From: Candidatus Rokuibacteriota bacterium
GTDB lineage: Bacteria; Methylomirabilota; Methylomirabilia; Rokubacteriales; CSP1-6
Direction: 5' to 3'
Assembly (NCBI GenBank): GCA_003220345.1
Contig: QHSC01000234.1
Location: 1-34,258, forward strand
Length of the DNA stretch: 34,258 nt
Positions 1 through 7,167 of this stretch are shown one piece after another; the stretch's first letter is position 1, and each line of letters opens with the position of its first letter. The notes beneath the pieces were generated by a model that worked only from the letters and a program-made list of their open reading frames with translations, did no database searches and had not been told where the DNA came from. The position numbers and the translations under genes were made by a program.

Positions 1-51
1 GACAGTTGGCGAAGCCAGCGGTTGCACGTCCCCTCGATGGAAGGGTTAGGC
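1..51 (-). other. integron attC site, 5' half only (cut by window edge)
   Basis: Read on the minus strand this begins with GCCTAAC (51 to 45), a perfect attC R'' core (RYYYAAC). It continues with a spacer ending in a GGC-TTC-GCC hairpin tip before the window stops. It lies 54 bases after the stop of the small membrane-protein gene at 106-558, the usual place for attC in a cassette. The matching R' core (GTTRRRY) would be outside the window, so only half of the site is visible. Confidence 0.55.
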
Positions 52-105
52 GGCACCATGATCTCGGAGTGTGCGAGACGGAGATTGCAACGATGCACGA
101 TCGGC

Positions 106-558
106 CTAGCGGGGAACGCCACGACTCAACCTTAGTAGGTTTCCTGTACCGGCAACAGCGCACCAGGCACCAAGCACTATGGACAGCAGTGCCACGAGCA
201 TGAGTGAAACGTCGAGGAGGGCAACGAGCCCGGCGTCAGCAATGGCAGTCACGAGCTCTGCGAAGGCGAACATGGCGAAGAACAAGCCGCACAACGCAAT
301 AGAGCCGCTTACCGGTTTCGACGCCATCAGCCCGCCACTTCCCAGACGAAGCCTCGGAAGCGCAAGCATCCAAGACAGAAGACCCAGCAGGAACAGGGCT
401 AGCGGCACCACCAGTTGGCGCGCGTTCTCTGTCAGCTTGAATCGCCCGCCAATCGCTGCACTCCCAAGGCCCACGAGCCCAATGAGGAGCGCTGCTGTCG
501 CCATCAATAGGATCACGCATAGCCACAGCGGGGCGTTGCGTTGCCGCGGTAAGGTCAT
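106..558 (-). CDS. small four-helix membrane protein (cassette gene)
   Basis: This 150-residue protein is not recognised as a known family. It has four hydrophobic stretches, at about residues 11-35, 48-66, 84-108 and 112-137, so it is probably an inner-membrane protein with short loops. Its ATG lies about 20 bases after an attC-like R' core (579-585), and its TAG stop is followed within 60 bases by another attC R'' core. That is the compact form of an integron gene cassette with no room for its own promoter. DNA here is visibly less GC-rich than the rest of the window, which fits acquired DNA. No function can be assigned; cassette genes are commonly orphans. The overlapping plus-strand frames look like shadows because only the minus frame gives coherent membrane helices. 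Confidence 0.7.
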   Translation of the reverse strand: MTLPRQRNAPLWLCVILLMATAALLIGLVGLGSAAIGGRFKLTENARQLVVPLALFLLGLLSWMLALPRLRLGSGGLMASKPVSGSIALCGLFFAMFAFAELVTAIADAGLVALLDVSLMLVALLSIVLGAWCAVAGTGNLLRLSRGVPR

Positions 559-578
559 GCCGCCAGCGCCTTTCTGCC

Positions 579-650
579 GCCTAGCGCTCGCGGTGAGCAG
601 CCGCGGCGAGCGTGTGCGAGCCAGCGGTCTGCTCTACTGCGTTGTTAGAC
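579..650 (-). other. integron attC recombination site (72 bp)
   Basis: On the minus strand the element starts with GTCTAAC (650 to 644, R'') and ends with GCTAGGC (585 to 579), one base off the GTTRRRY R' consensus. Between them GAGCAG pairs with CTGCTC and CCGC with GCGG, and outer CGC/GCG arms also pair. This gives the imperfect cruciform typical of attC. The TAA stop of the upstream gene (645-647) lies inside the R'' core, a hallmark of cassettes. The next gene starts about 20 bases after the R' core. The length is inside the usual attC range. Confidence 0.65.
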
Positions 651-1007
651 TGCATCACTGTCGGCGTCAAGCTTGCTCCGGCTGGCCCAGCTGGGCCAGC
701 CGAACTCCTGCCACAGGCGTGGGACTAGGTATTCGTAGATGTGTGCAACCTCACACGCGCGAGCGAGGGTCGGGCAGTGCGCTTCGAAGACGTAGTCGCA
801 CTCTACCCTGACGTGATATTTGCGGTAGCCACGCTCGCCTGTTCGCTCAATGAGGGTCGATGTCACGGTCGAGATGCGCCACTCGACGTGCTCTTCCCAT
901 CGGCCGTCCCGGTCAACTGCCTGTCGAACTTCGTCGAACTTTCCGGGTGAGAGCGCACCAACGAGCCGGGCGCGGATCCGGAGAAGGAGCCGGCCAAGTT
1001 TTATCAT
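645..1007 (-). CDS. hypothetical protein (cassette gene)
   Basis: A 120-residue soluble protein with no signal peptide and no family I recognise. The N-terminus is basic (IRARL), and the middle has alternating hydrophobic residues suggestive of a small alpha/beta fold (EEHVEWRISTVTSTLI, YRKYHVRVECDYVF). The C-terminus carries two Trp residues. Its stop codon TAA is embedded in the attC core GTCTAAC. Its ATG is about 22 bases from an ATTAGAC sequence (1036-1030), one base off a GTTRRRY core, so the gene fills one cassette. Base composition is lower in GC than the neighbouring chromosomal genes. Function is unknown, and the reading frame is favoured because it fits the cassette boundaries. Confidence 0.6.
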   Translation of the reverse strand: MIKLGRLLLRIRARLVGALSPGKFDEVRQAVDRDGRWEEHVEWRISTVTSTLIERTGERGYRKYHVRVECDYVFEAHCPTLARACEVAHIYEYLVPRLWQEFGWPSWASRSKLDADSDAV

Positions 1008-1036
1008 CGTCGCCAGAGTCCTCAGGTCTGTCTAAT

Positions 1037-1367
1037 TAGAATTCGGCTGGTCTGTGTAGCGCCATATATCAAGGATGGATCGAGCGTAGCACGGTGACCG
1101 CGAATATGGCTCGAAGCCCAGCATGCCGGAAAGACAACGCATTGCTTCTGTGTAGACGGGAGGGCGTTTTGCTTTGCAGACCTGCGATAAACGATATGCG
1201 AGGTCTGTATAGGGGGCGGTGAAGCGGGCTGGGCGTCATGGATCCATCATCCGATCGGCGGGGCTCTGAACCCCGGCGGGGCCGCTCGCCCAAGCACAAT
1301 CACGCTGCGGAGCATAGCGCCTGCAGGTGATTGGTCTCAAGAGGTCGCGGGACGGATACAGCGAGCG
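1037..1367. other. gene-poor stretch between cassettes and chromosomal genes
   Basis: No convincing gene is seen. A 76-codon minus frame (1069-1299) is rich in Arg/Pro/Ser and has no ribosome-binding site. The stretch is AT-richer than the main chromosome. It contains an inverted repeat, CAGACCT...AGGTCTG (about 1178-1208, 17-base spacer), and the AGGTCTG word recurs at 1024-1030. An integron integrase would be expected on this side, facing away from the cassettes, but no tyrosine-recombinase frame is present. Confidence 0.6.
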
Positions 1368-1411
1368 CTTGCCCCCTCACCCTGCCCTCTCCCCCGATGG
1401 GGGAGAGGGAT
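1368..1411. repeat. dispersed palindromic repeat, copy 1
   Basis: A 44-base element with a perfect 10-bp inverted repeat, CCCTCTCCCC / GGGGAGAGGG, around a CGATG loop, preceded by CCCCTCACCCTG. An identical 44-base copy in the same orientation lies at 2614-2657, so the two bracket the dehydrogenase gene. Here it sits just past the 3' end of that gene and could act as a terminator-like hairpin, although no T-tract follows. Confidence 0.85.
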
Positions 1412-1439
1412 GCAAGGCTGGGTGGTGATTCTGAAACTG

Positions 1440-2510
1440 CTAGCGGTTGGGGCCGCGGCCCATCGGGTAGGGCTGCCAGCGGATCAGGCTCGTGCGCGGG
1501 AGCACGCCGGGGTTGACGGCGGAGCGCGGCCACTTGCCCTGGAGGACGGTGGCAATCTCGCGGCCAAGGCGGCGGCGCGTCTCCGGGGCCATGCGCGCGG
1601 TGGCCGAGGCGATGTGCGGCGTGACGATGACGTTGTCCATGTGCAGGAGCTCGTTGAGCGGGTCCACGGGCTCCTGCTCGAACACGTCAAGCGCCGCCCC
1701 CGCGATCCACTTCTGCTTGAGGGCCTCGATCAGCGCCTTCTCGTCCACCGTGGGGCCGCGGCCGTTGTTGATGAAGAGCGCGGACTTCTTCATGGCCTTG
1801 AACTGCTTCTCGCTCATCAGGTGGTGCGTCTCCGAGTTGAGGGGGGCGTGCATGGACAGAAAGTCGGAGCGCTGGCAGAGCTCGATGAGGCTCGTCACCG
1901 GCTCCACGCCCACCGCCGTCATCTCGAGCTCGGCCAGGTACGGGTCGTAGGAGATGATGTGCAGTCCGAACGCGTGGGAGCGTCGCGCCACCGCCTTGGC
2001 CACGTTGCCGAACGAGATCAGGCCGAGCGTCTGGCCGTAGAGCCGCGGGATGTCCTTGAAGTACGGGCGTCCCTCGGTCCACTTGGCGTCCACCGTGAGC
2101 TGGTGCATGAGGCGCAGCCGCCGGTGCGCGGCCAGGAACATGGCCATGGTGTGATCGGCCACCTCATCGATGAACACGTCGGGCACGTTGGTGACGACGA
2201 TGCCGGCCTCGGTGGCCGCGTCCACGTCCACTGTGTCGGCGCCCACGCTGCCGAGGCCGATCACCTTGCAGTTCTTGAGACCCTTGATGACGGCCGCGGT
2301 AATGCGGCGATTGCGGGCGATGACGGCGTCGGCGTCCTTGGCGGCGGCGATGAACTCGTCTTCCGTCTTGGCCGGCACCTCGACGATCTCGGCCCCGATG
2401 GGATCCAGCGCCTCGCGCTCGATGGCATAGGCGCCCTCGGCGAGGTCGAACGTGATGCCTCCCGACGGCTGCTGTACGACGACCTTGAACTTTCCCTTTC
2501 CGGCTGGCAT
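1440..2510 (-). CDS. D-isomer-specific 2-hydroxyacid dehydrogenase
   Basis: NAD(P)-dependent oxidoreductase of the phosphoglycerate-dehydrogenase/CtBP superfamily, probably interconverting a 2-keto acid and a D-2-hydroxy acid in the cytosol. The 356 residues match the single-domain-pair family length. The catalytic triad is visible as Arg251 (NNGRGP), Glu280 (FEQEP) and His299 (TPHIAS). The nucleotide loop near 163-171 reads LGLISFGNVA, so two of the three glycines of GxGxxG are replaced by Ser and Ala, a variation seen in some CtBP-like members. The ATG at 2510 was chosen because GAGGAG lies 8-9 bases upstream; the frame is open further upstream but runs antisense to the next gene. It is divergent from the MBL gene and flanked by two identical repeats. 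Substrate unknown; serA itself is not claimed. Confidence 0.9.
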   Translation of the reverse strand: MPAGKGKFKVVVQQPSGGITFDLAEGAYAIEREALDPIGAEIVEVPAKTEDEFIAAAKDADAVIARNRRITAAVIKGLKNCKVIGLGSVGADTVDVDAATEAGIVVTNVPDVFIDEVADHTMAMFLAAHRRLRLMHQLTVDAKWTEGRPYFKDIPRLYGQTLGLISFGNVAKAVARRSHAFGLHIISYDPYLAELEMTAVGVEPVTSLIELCQRSDFLSMHAPLNSETHHLMSEKQFKAMKKSALFINNGRGPTVDEKALIEALKQKWIAGAALDVFEQEPVDPLNELLHMDNVIVTPHIASATARMAPETRRRLGREIATVLQGKWPRSAVNPGVLPRTSLIRWQPYPMGRGPNR

Positions 2511-2613
2511 GCGTGCGTCTCCTCTCGTGGTCGACTGGGCTGGCTTGCTCGCGGCGACGCCCAAGCATACTTCGACCCATCGCGCCCGTCGAGGGCCTCT
2601 TGGCGGGCTGCGA

Positions 2614-2657
2614 CTTGCCCCCTCACCCTGCCCTCTCCCCCGATGGGGGAGAGGGAT
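2614..2657. repeat. dispersed palindromic repeat, copy 2
   Basis: Identical over 44 bases to the copy at 1368-1411, same orientation. It lies between the divergent dehydrogenase and MBL genes. The ATG in its loop/stem (2643-2645) is the only ATG in frame near the beginning of the MBL reading frame, so the repeat may have replaced or supplied the gene's 5' end. Confidence 0.85.
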
Positions 2658-3644
2658 AGCCACGAGGGTCCCTCGAAGGGCGACGCCAAGTTCGACATCC
2701 AGAAGGTGGCCGACGGCGTGCACGTGGCGGTGGCCGCGCCCGCCTACAAGGTCAACTGCAACACCGCCATCATCGAGAGCGACGACGGCGTGGTGATCGT
2801 GGACACGCATTCCAAGCCCTCGGCCGCCCGCCTCATCGTCCAGGAGCTGCGCGGCCTCACGGCCAAGCCCGTTCGCTACGTCGTCAACACGCATTTCCAC
2901 TGGGATCACTGGCACGGCAACGAGGTCTATCCCGCCGCCTACCCGAACGCCGAGATCATCACGAACCAGATCACGCGTGAGGCCATGGCCACCAAGGGGC
3001 TCAAGCGCATCCAGGATCACATCCGCCAGGGGCCCGGCGAGATCGCGCAGATCAAGGCCAACCTCGCGACGGCGGGCAGCGGCGAGCGACGCGCGCAGCT
3101 TGCCGATGACCTGAAGCATGCGGAGGCATACCACGCCGAGGTGAAGGCGCTCAAGCCGGCGCTGCCCACCATGGCCTTCGACCGCACCATGAAGCTCTAC
3201 CGGCGCGACCGGGAGATCCATCTGCTGTACCTGGGGCGGGCGCACACGGAGGGCGACGTCTTCGTCTACCTGCCCAAGGAGAAGGTCGTCATCACGGGCG
3301 ATGCCGTGATCGGCTGGACGCCCTTCATGGGCGACGGCTATCCCGCGGACTGGGCAACCACGCTCGATCGGCTGGCCGAGCTGGACTTCACCCACATGAT
3401 CATGGGGCACGGCGAGGTGGCGGGCCGCGACTGGCTTCGCACCTTCCGCGGCTATGTGCACGACATGGTCGAGGCCGTGCGCGCGGAAGTGATGCGGGGC
3501 GCCACGCTCGAGGAAGCCCAGCGGCGCGTCCCCGAGGCGCTGGCGCCCACCTACGAGAAGCCCTTCTCCGCCTACGGCGTCTATCGCCCCTGGCGAGCCG
3601 GGCTCCTTCTCAATATCGAGCGCACCTACGCGATGGTGAGCTAG
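2643..3644 (+). CDS. MBL-fold metallo-hydrolase
   Basis: Metallo-beta-lactamase-fold hydrolase, probably binding two metal ions. With the start used here (333 residues) the metal ligands are H84-x-H86-x-D88-H89 (THFHWDHWHGN), H201 (RAHTEGD), D220 (ITGDAV) and H256 (MGHGEV). A helical insert of about 60 residues (115-175) separates the first and later motifs. Substrate cannot be read from sequence. The start is doubtful: the ATG is inside a dispersed repeat and lacks a Shine-Dalgarno sequence. The MBL domain itself begins only around residue 18 (DIQKVADGVHV), and many relatives carry a signal peptide there that is missing here. It is first in a plus-strand catabolic run and the CMD-like gene follows after 18 bases. 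Confidence 0.85.
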   Translation: MGERDSHEGPSKGDAKFDIQKVADGVHVAVAAPAYKVNCNTAIIESDDGVVIVDTHSKPSAARLIVQELRGLTAKPVRYVVNTHFHWDHWHGNEVYPAAYPNAEIITNQITREAMATKGLKRIQDHIRQGPGEIAQIKANLATAGSGERRAQLADDLKHAEAYHAEVKALKPALPTMAFDRTMKLYRRDREIHLLYLGRAHTEGDVFVYLPKEKVVITGDAVIGWTPFMGDGYPADWATTLDRLAELDFTHMIMGHGEVAGRDWLRTFRGYVHDMVEAVRAEVMRGATLEEAQRRVPEALAPTYEKPFSAYGVYRPWRAGLLLNIERTYAMVS

Positions 3645-3662
3645 GGCTCACGGAGACCACAC

Positions 3663-4205
3663 ATGGCAAGGCTGCCGTCCATCACCAGCAAGGACCAGGT
3701 CGCTCCGAAGGATCACGCCATCGTCGACGGCATCGTGCAGAGCCGCGGCGCCCTTCAGGGGCCGTTCACGATGTTCCTCCACTGCCCGGAGCTGGGCGGC
3801 CGCCTCGCGCACCTGGGCGCCTTCGTCCGCTTCGAGGGCTCGCTCGACATGCGGGTGCGCGTGCTCGCGGCCATGACCGTGGCGCGGGAGCTCGACGCGG
3901 TCTACGTGTGGGGCGCCCAGACGGGTGGCGCCCGCCGGCTCGGCGTGCCCGAGACGACCATCACGGCCATCCGCGAGCAGCACTCGCGCGGCATTTCGCC
4001 CGAAGACGCCCAGATCGTGGACTTCACGCGCGAGCTGATCCGCAAGCATCGCGTCGGCGACGCCACGTTCAAGGCGCTGCGGACCCGGCTCGGCGATGAC
4101 GGATTCATCCAGCTCACGGGAGCGATCGGCTACTACAGCATGCTGTCGATGACGGTGAACGCCTGCGAGCTGGAGGCGGCCCCGGGCGCCGAGGTGCTGC
4201 AATGA
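3663..4205 (+). CDS. carboxymuconolactone decarboxylase family protein
   Basis: A 180-residue all-helical AhpD-like/CMD fold protein. The family includes gamma-carboxymuconolactone decarboxylases and CxxC peroxidase partners. Residues about 38-110 hold the signature helix pair (LGGRLAHLGAFVRFE and VLAAMTVARELDAVYVWGAQ). The AhpD-type CxxC is absent and the usual ExxxxYxWxxH segment ends in GAQ, with no His, so peroxidase chemistry is unlikely and decarboxylase or other chemistry is uncertain. The start is supported by GGAG about 8 bases upstream. The gene overlaps the next one by four bases (ATGA at 4202-4205), so translation is probably coupled to the amidohydrolase. The pairing of CMD and COG3618-type amidohydrolase suggests lactone or cyclic-acid degradation. 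Confidence 0.85.
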   Translation: MARLPSITSKDQVAPKDHAIVDGIVQSRGALQGPFTMFLHCPELGGRLAHLGAFVRFEGSLDMRVRVLAAMTVARELDAVYVWGAQTGGARRLGVPETTITAIREQHSRGISPEDAQIVDFTRELIRKHRVGDATFKALRTRLGDDGFIQLTGAIGYYSMLSMTVNACELEAAPGAEVLQ

Positions 4206-5014
4206 TCGTCGACGCGCAGGTCCACATCTGGAGCGGCGGCAAGCCGGGGAATCCGAACCACCGGCAGGTGGCGAGCTTCACCAAGGACGAGCTGCTCAAG
4301 GAGATGGCGGAGGCTGGAGTCGACGCCGCCATCATCCATCCGCCGACCTCATGGGATCCGAACGCCAACGAGCTGGCCGTCGAGGCGGCGCGCCAGCATC
4401 CTGATCGGTTCGCCATCCTGGGCAACTTCCCCCTCGACCGCCCCGAGAGCCGCGCCCTCGTCGACGGCTGGAAGAAGCGGCCGGGGATGGTCGGCCTGCG
4501 CTTCACCTTTCTGCAGCCGCACATGAAGACGTGGCCGACGGACGGGACGATGGACTGGCTGTGGCCCGCCGCCGAGCGGGCTGGGCTGCCCATCGCGCTC
4601 CTCGCGGCGACCTTCATGCCCACGGTCGGTCAGATCGCGGAGCGCCACCCGCGGCTGAAGCTGATCATCGATCACCTCGGCCGGCCCTCGGGCACCAAGG
4701 ACGACGCCGCCTGGGCTTCCCTGCCCGAAATGCTCGCGCTCGCGAAGCATCCCAACGTCGCCGTCAAGGCCACGGGGGCGCCCAGCTACTCCAGCGAGCC
4801 CTATCCCTATAAGAACATCCACGGACACCTCCGCCGCATCTACGATGCCTTCGGGCCCGAGCGGATGTTCTGGGGCACCGACATCACGCGCATGCCGTGC
4901 TCGTGGCGGCAGTGCGTGACCATGTTCACGGAGGAGCTGCCGTGGCTGTCGGGCCGCGACAGGGATCTCGTGATGGGACGCGCAGTCTGCGCGTGGCTCG
5001 ACTGGAGGAAATGA
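4202..5014 (+). CDS. amidohydrolase family 2 (COG3618-like TIM-barrel hydrolase)
   Basis: A 270-residue metal-dependent hydrolase of the amidohydrolase-2 family, which includes lactonases such as 2-pyrone-4,6-dicarboxylate hydrolase and decarboxylases. Strand-1 motif is DAQVHIW (residues 4-10), so the first His of the usual HxH is Gln. Other conserved points are IDHLGRPSG near 158-166 and the strand-8 Asp in FWGTDITRMP near 224-233. A Cys/Trp-rich C-terminus follows. It overlaps the CMD gene upstream by four bases and touches the alcohol dehydrogenase start downstream, so all three are almost certainly one transcript. The predicted role is ring-opening hydrolysis of a lactone or pyrone; the exact substrate is not determinable. 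Confidence 0.85.
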   Translation: MIVDAQVHIWSGGKPGNPNHRQVASFTKDELLKEMAEAGVDAAIIHPPTSWDPNANELAVEAARQHPDRFAILGNFPLDRPESRALVDGWKKRPGMVGLRFTFLQPHMKTWPTDGTMDWLWPAAERAGLPIALLAATFMPTVGQIAERHPRLKLIIDHLGRPSGTKDDAAWASLPEMLALAKHPNVAVKATGAPSYSSEPYPYKNIHGHLRRIYDAFGPERMFWGTDITRMPCSWRQCVTMFTEELPWLSGRDRDLVMGRAVCAWLDWRK

Positions 5015-5016
5015 GC

Positions 5017-6114
5017 ATGGACATGCAGGCCGCCGTCTTCCGGAAGGTGAACGAGCCCCTGACGGTCGAATCGGTGGAGATCGACAAGCCCTGGGGACGT
5101 GAGGTCCTCGTCCGCACGGCGGCGACCGGCGTGTGCCATAGCGATCTGCACGTCGTCGACGGCGTCGGGCGGTTCCCGCTGGACAAGCCGATCGTCCTGG
5201 GTCACGAGGGCGCGGGCGTCGTGGAGGCGGTGGGCGCCGAGGTGACCACGGTGCAGCCCGGAGATCACGTGGTTGCCTGCCTCTCCGGATTCTGCGGCAG
5301 CTGCGCGCAGTGCCTCGGCGGCCATCCCAACCTCTGCGTGGGCGGCGCCGTCACCCGCGCGGAGTCGGCGGCGCCGCGGCTCTCGCAGCAGGGTCTGCCG
5401 CTCCGGCAGTTCATCGGCATCTCGAGCTACGCGGAGCGGATGCTGCTCCACGAGAACTCCATCGTGAAGATCGACCGCGACCTGCCGCTGGACCGGGCCG
5501 CCCTCGTGGGATGCGGTGTCCTCACCGGCGTGGGCGCCGCGCTTCGCACCTCGGGGCTCGAGGGTGGGCAGACCGTGGCCGTGTTCGGCTGCGGCGGCGT
5601 GGGCCTTGCCATCGTCCAGGGCGCCCGCATCGGCGGCGCCCGCCAGATCATCGGCGTCGACGTGTTCGATTCGAAGCTCGAGATGGCCAGGCGCGTGGGC
5701 GCGACCCACGTCGTGAACAGCGCCAAGGACGATCCCGTCAAGGCGATTCGCGCGCTGACGGGCGGCGCCGGGGTGGATCACGCGTTCGAGGCCGTGGGCA
5801 ACACCAAGCTGGTGCGTCAGGCGATCGAGAGCCTCGCCATCCGGGGCACCGCGACGATCGTCGGCGTCCTGCCTCCCGACGCGATGATCGAGTTCCCCTG
5901 GATGGCCATCCGTCCGGAGTGCCGGGTGCAGACTTCGCGCATGGGCTCGAACCGCTTCCGCGTCGACATCCCGCGCTACCTCGAGTTCTACCGCCAGGGT
6001 CGGCTGCTGCTCGACGAGATGGTCACGCGTCGGGGACGGCTGGGAGACATCAACGAAGCGTTCCGCGCCATGAAGGCCGGGGAAGTCGCGCGCACCGTGC
6101 TGACTTTCGACTGA
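5017..6114 (+). CDS. zinc-dependent alcohol dehydrogenase (class III-like MDR)
   Basis: A 365-residue medium-chain dehydrogenase that should oxidise an alcohol or reduce an aldehyde with NAD(P). Catalytic zinc ligands are Cys40 (GVCHSD), His63-Glu64 (LGHEGAG) and Cys166 (VGCGVLTG). Structural zinc ligands are Cys93, 96, 99 and 107. The Rossmann loop is VFGCGGVG (189-196). The layout resembles formaldehyde/NDMA-dependent dehydrogenases. The start at 5017 was preferred over ATG 5011 because GGAGG (5004-5008) is 8 bases from 5017 but only 2 from 5011; ATG 5011 overlaps the stop of the upstream gene. It sits inside the catabolic operon between the amidohydrolase and the MECR-like reductase. Confidence 0.92.
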   Translation: MDMQAAVFRKVNEPLTVESVEIDKPWGREVLVRTAATGVCHSDLHVVDGVGRFPLDKPIVLGHEGAGVVEAVGAEVTTVQPGDHVVACLSGFCGSCAQCLGGHPNLCVGGAVTRAESAAPRLSQQGLPLRQFIGISSYAERMLLHENSIVKIDRDLPLDRAALVGCGVLTGVGAALRTSGLEGGQTVAVFGCGGVGLAIVQGARIGGARQIIGVDVFDSKLEMARRVGATHVVNSAKDDPVKAIRALTGGAGVDHAFEAVGNTKLVRQAIESLAIRGTATIVGVLPPDAMIEFPWMAIRPECRVQTSRMGSNRFRVDIPRYLEFYRQGRLLLDEMVTRRGRLGDINEAFRAMKAGEVARTVLTFD

Positions 6115-6139
6115 TGAGCCCGGCCTGGGAGAACGAGCC

Positions 6140-7129
6140 ATGAAGCAGGTCCTGATCGATGGCTACGGGCAGCCCGAGGAGTTCGCCCGGTGCGCGGAGG
6201 TGCCCGACGTCGGCGCGCCCGGCGCGGGCGAGGTGGTCTTCGATGTCCTTGCCTTCCCAATCAACCCGGCCGACGTGTCGTTCTGCCGGGGCACCTATCG
6301 TCTCAAGCCCCCGCTGCCCGCCACGCCGGGGGCTGAGTGCATCGGTCGGGTGACGGCGGTGGGCGCTGGTGTCTCCCACGTCAAGCCGGGCGATCTCGTC
6401 ATCAACCTGCAGCGCGAGAACTGGGCCCAGAGGCGGCGCGTGAAGGGCGAGGACGTCATTCCCGTGCCATCGCGCATGGATCTCCGCCAGGCGGCCATGC
6501 TGCGCATCAACCCGCCCACCGCGCTCCTCCTCCTCACCGACATCGTGACGCTAAAGCCGGGCGACTGGGTGATCCAGAACGTCGCCAACTCCGCCGTGGG
6601 GCGCCTGCTCATCCCGCTCGCCCGCGCGCGCGGCGTGAAGACCATGAACGTGGTGCGTCGCGAGTCGCTCTTCAGCGAGCTGAAAACCCTCGGCGCCGAC
6701 GCGTGCGTCGTCGACGGCCCCGATCTCGCCGAGGCGGTGAAGGCGCAGACGGGCGGCGCCGCGATCCGGCTCGGCCTCGACGCGGTGTCCGGGCGGGCGA
6801 CGGCGCGGCTGTCGGCCTGCCTCGGCGAGGGCGGGGTCGTGTGCAACTACGGCTCGATGAGCGGCGAAGATCCGGTGATGTCGCGCAGCACGTTGATTGC
6901 GGGCGGCCAGAGCCTGGTCGGCTTCATCCTCGGACGCGGGCTGGCCACGCGCTCCCTCGAGCAGGTGCGCGCGATGTATGCCGATCTCGGCGGGCAGATC
7001 ATGGATGGTACCCTGTACGCGCCGGTCGAGAAGGTGTACCCGATCGAGGAGATCAAGACGGCCTTGACGCATGCGCAGCGGGGCGAGCGGAGCGGCAAGA
7101 TCCTGGTGGCGCCGAACGGCATGCTGTGA
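6140..7129 (+). CDS. zinc-independent MDR reductase, MECR/ETR1-like
   Basis: A 329-residue NADPH-dependent oxidoreductase resembling trans-2-enoyl-CoA/ACP reductase (MECR). The N-terminal catalytic domain has the family pattern NPADVSFCRGTY followed by PPLPATPGAE. Neither the Cys/His zinc ligands nor the four-Cys structural site is present. The coenzyme domain has QNVANSAVG in place of the usual QNGANSAVG, then a sugar-binding arm VRR. A GGGAG sequence lies about 10 bases before the ATG, and the gene starts 25 bases after the alcohol dehydrogenase. With the CoA transferase that follows, the likely job is double-bond reduction of an enoyl-CoA formed during degradation. Substrate is inferred, not shown. 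Confidence 0.88.
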   Translation: MKQVLIDGYGQPEEFARCAEVPDVGAPGAGEVVFDVLAFPINPADVSFCRGTYRLKPPLPATPGAECIGRVTAVGAGVSHVKPGDLVINLQRENWAQRRRVKGEDVIPVPSRMDLRQAAMLRINPPTALLLLTDIVTLKPGDWVIQNVANSAVGRLLIPLARARGVKTMNVVRRESLFSELKTLGADACVVDGPDLAEAVKAQTGGAAIRLGLDAVSGRATARLSACLGEGGVVCNYGSMSGEDPVMSRSTLIAGGQSLVGFILGRGLATRSLEQVRAMYADLGGQIMDGTLYAPVEKVYPIEEIKTALTHAQRGERSGKILVAPNGML

Positions 7130-7167
7130 CGAGCGAACCGATCGAGAAGACGTGAGGACCTGACCCC

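Noticed and set aside
1069..1299. 76-codon minus frame next to the cassettes
   Set aside because: No ribosome site, Arg/Pro/Ser-rich translation and no attC after it.
1440..3461. A 673-codon minus frame suggesting a large fusion upstream of the dehydrogenase
   Set aside because: The first part is antisense to the MBL gene and has no family likeness; a good ribosome site and conserved start place the true start at 2510.
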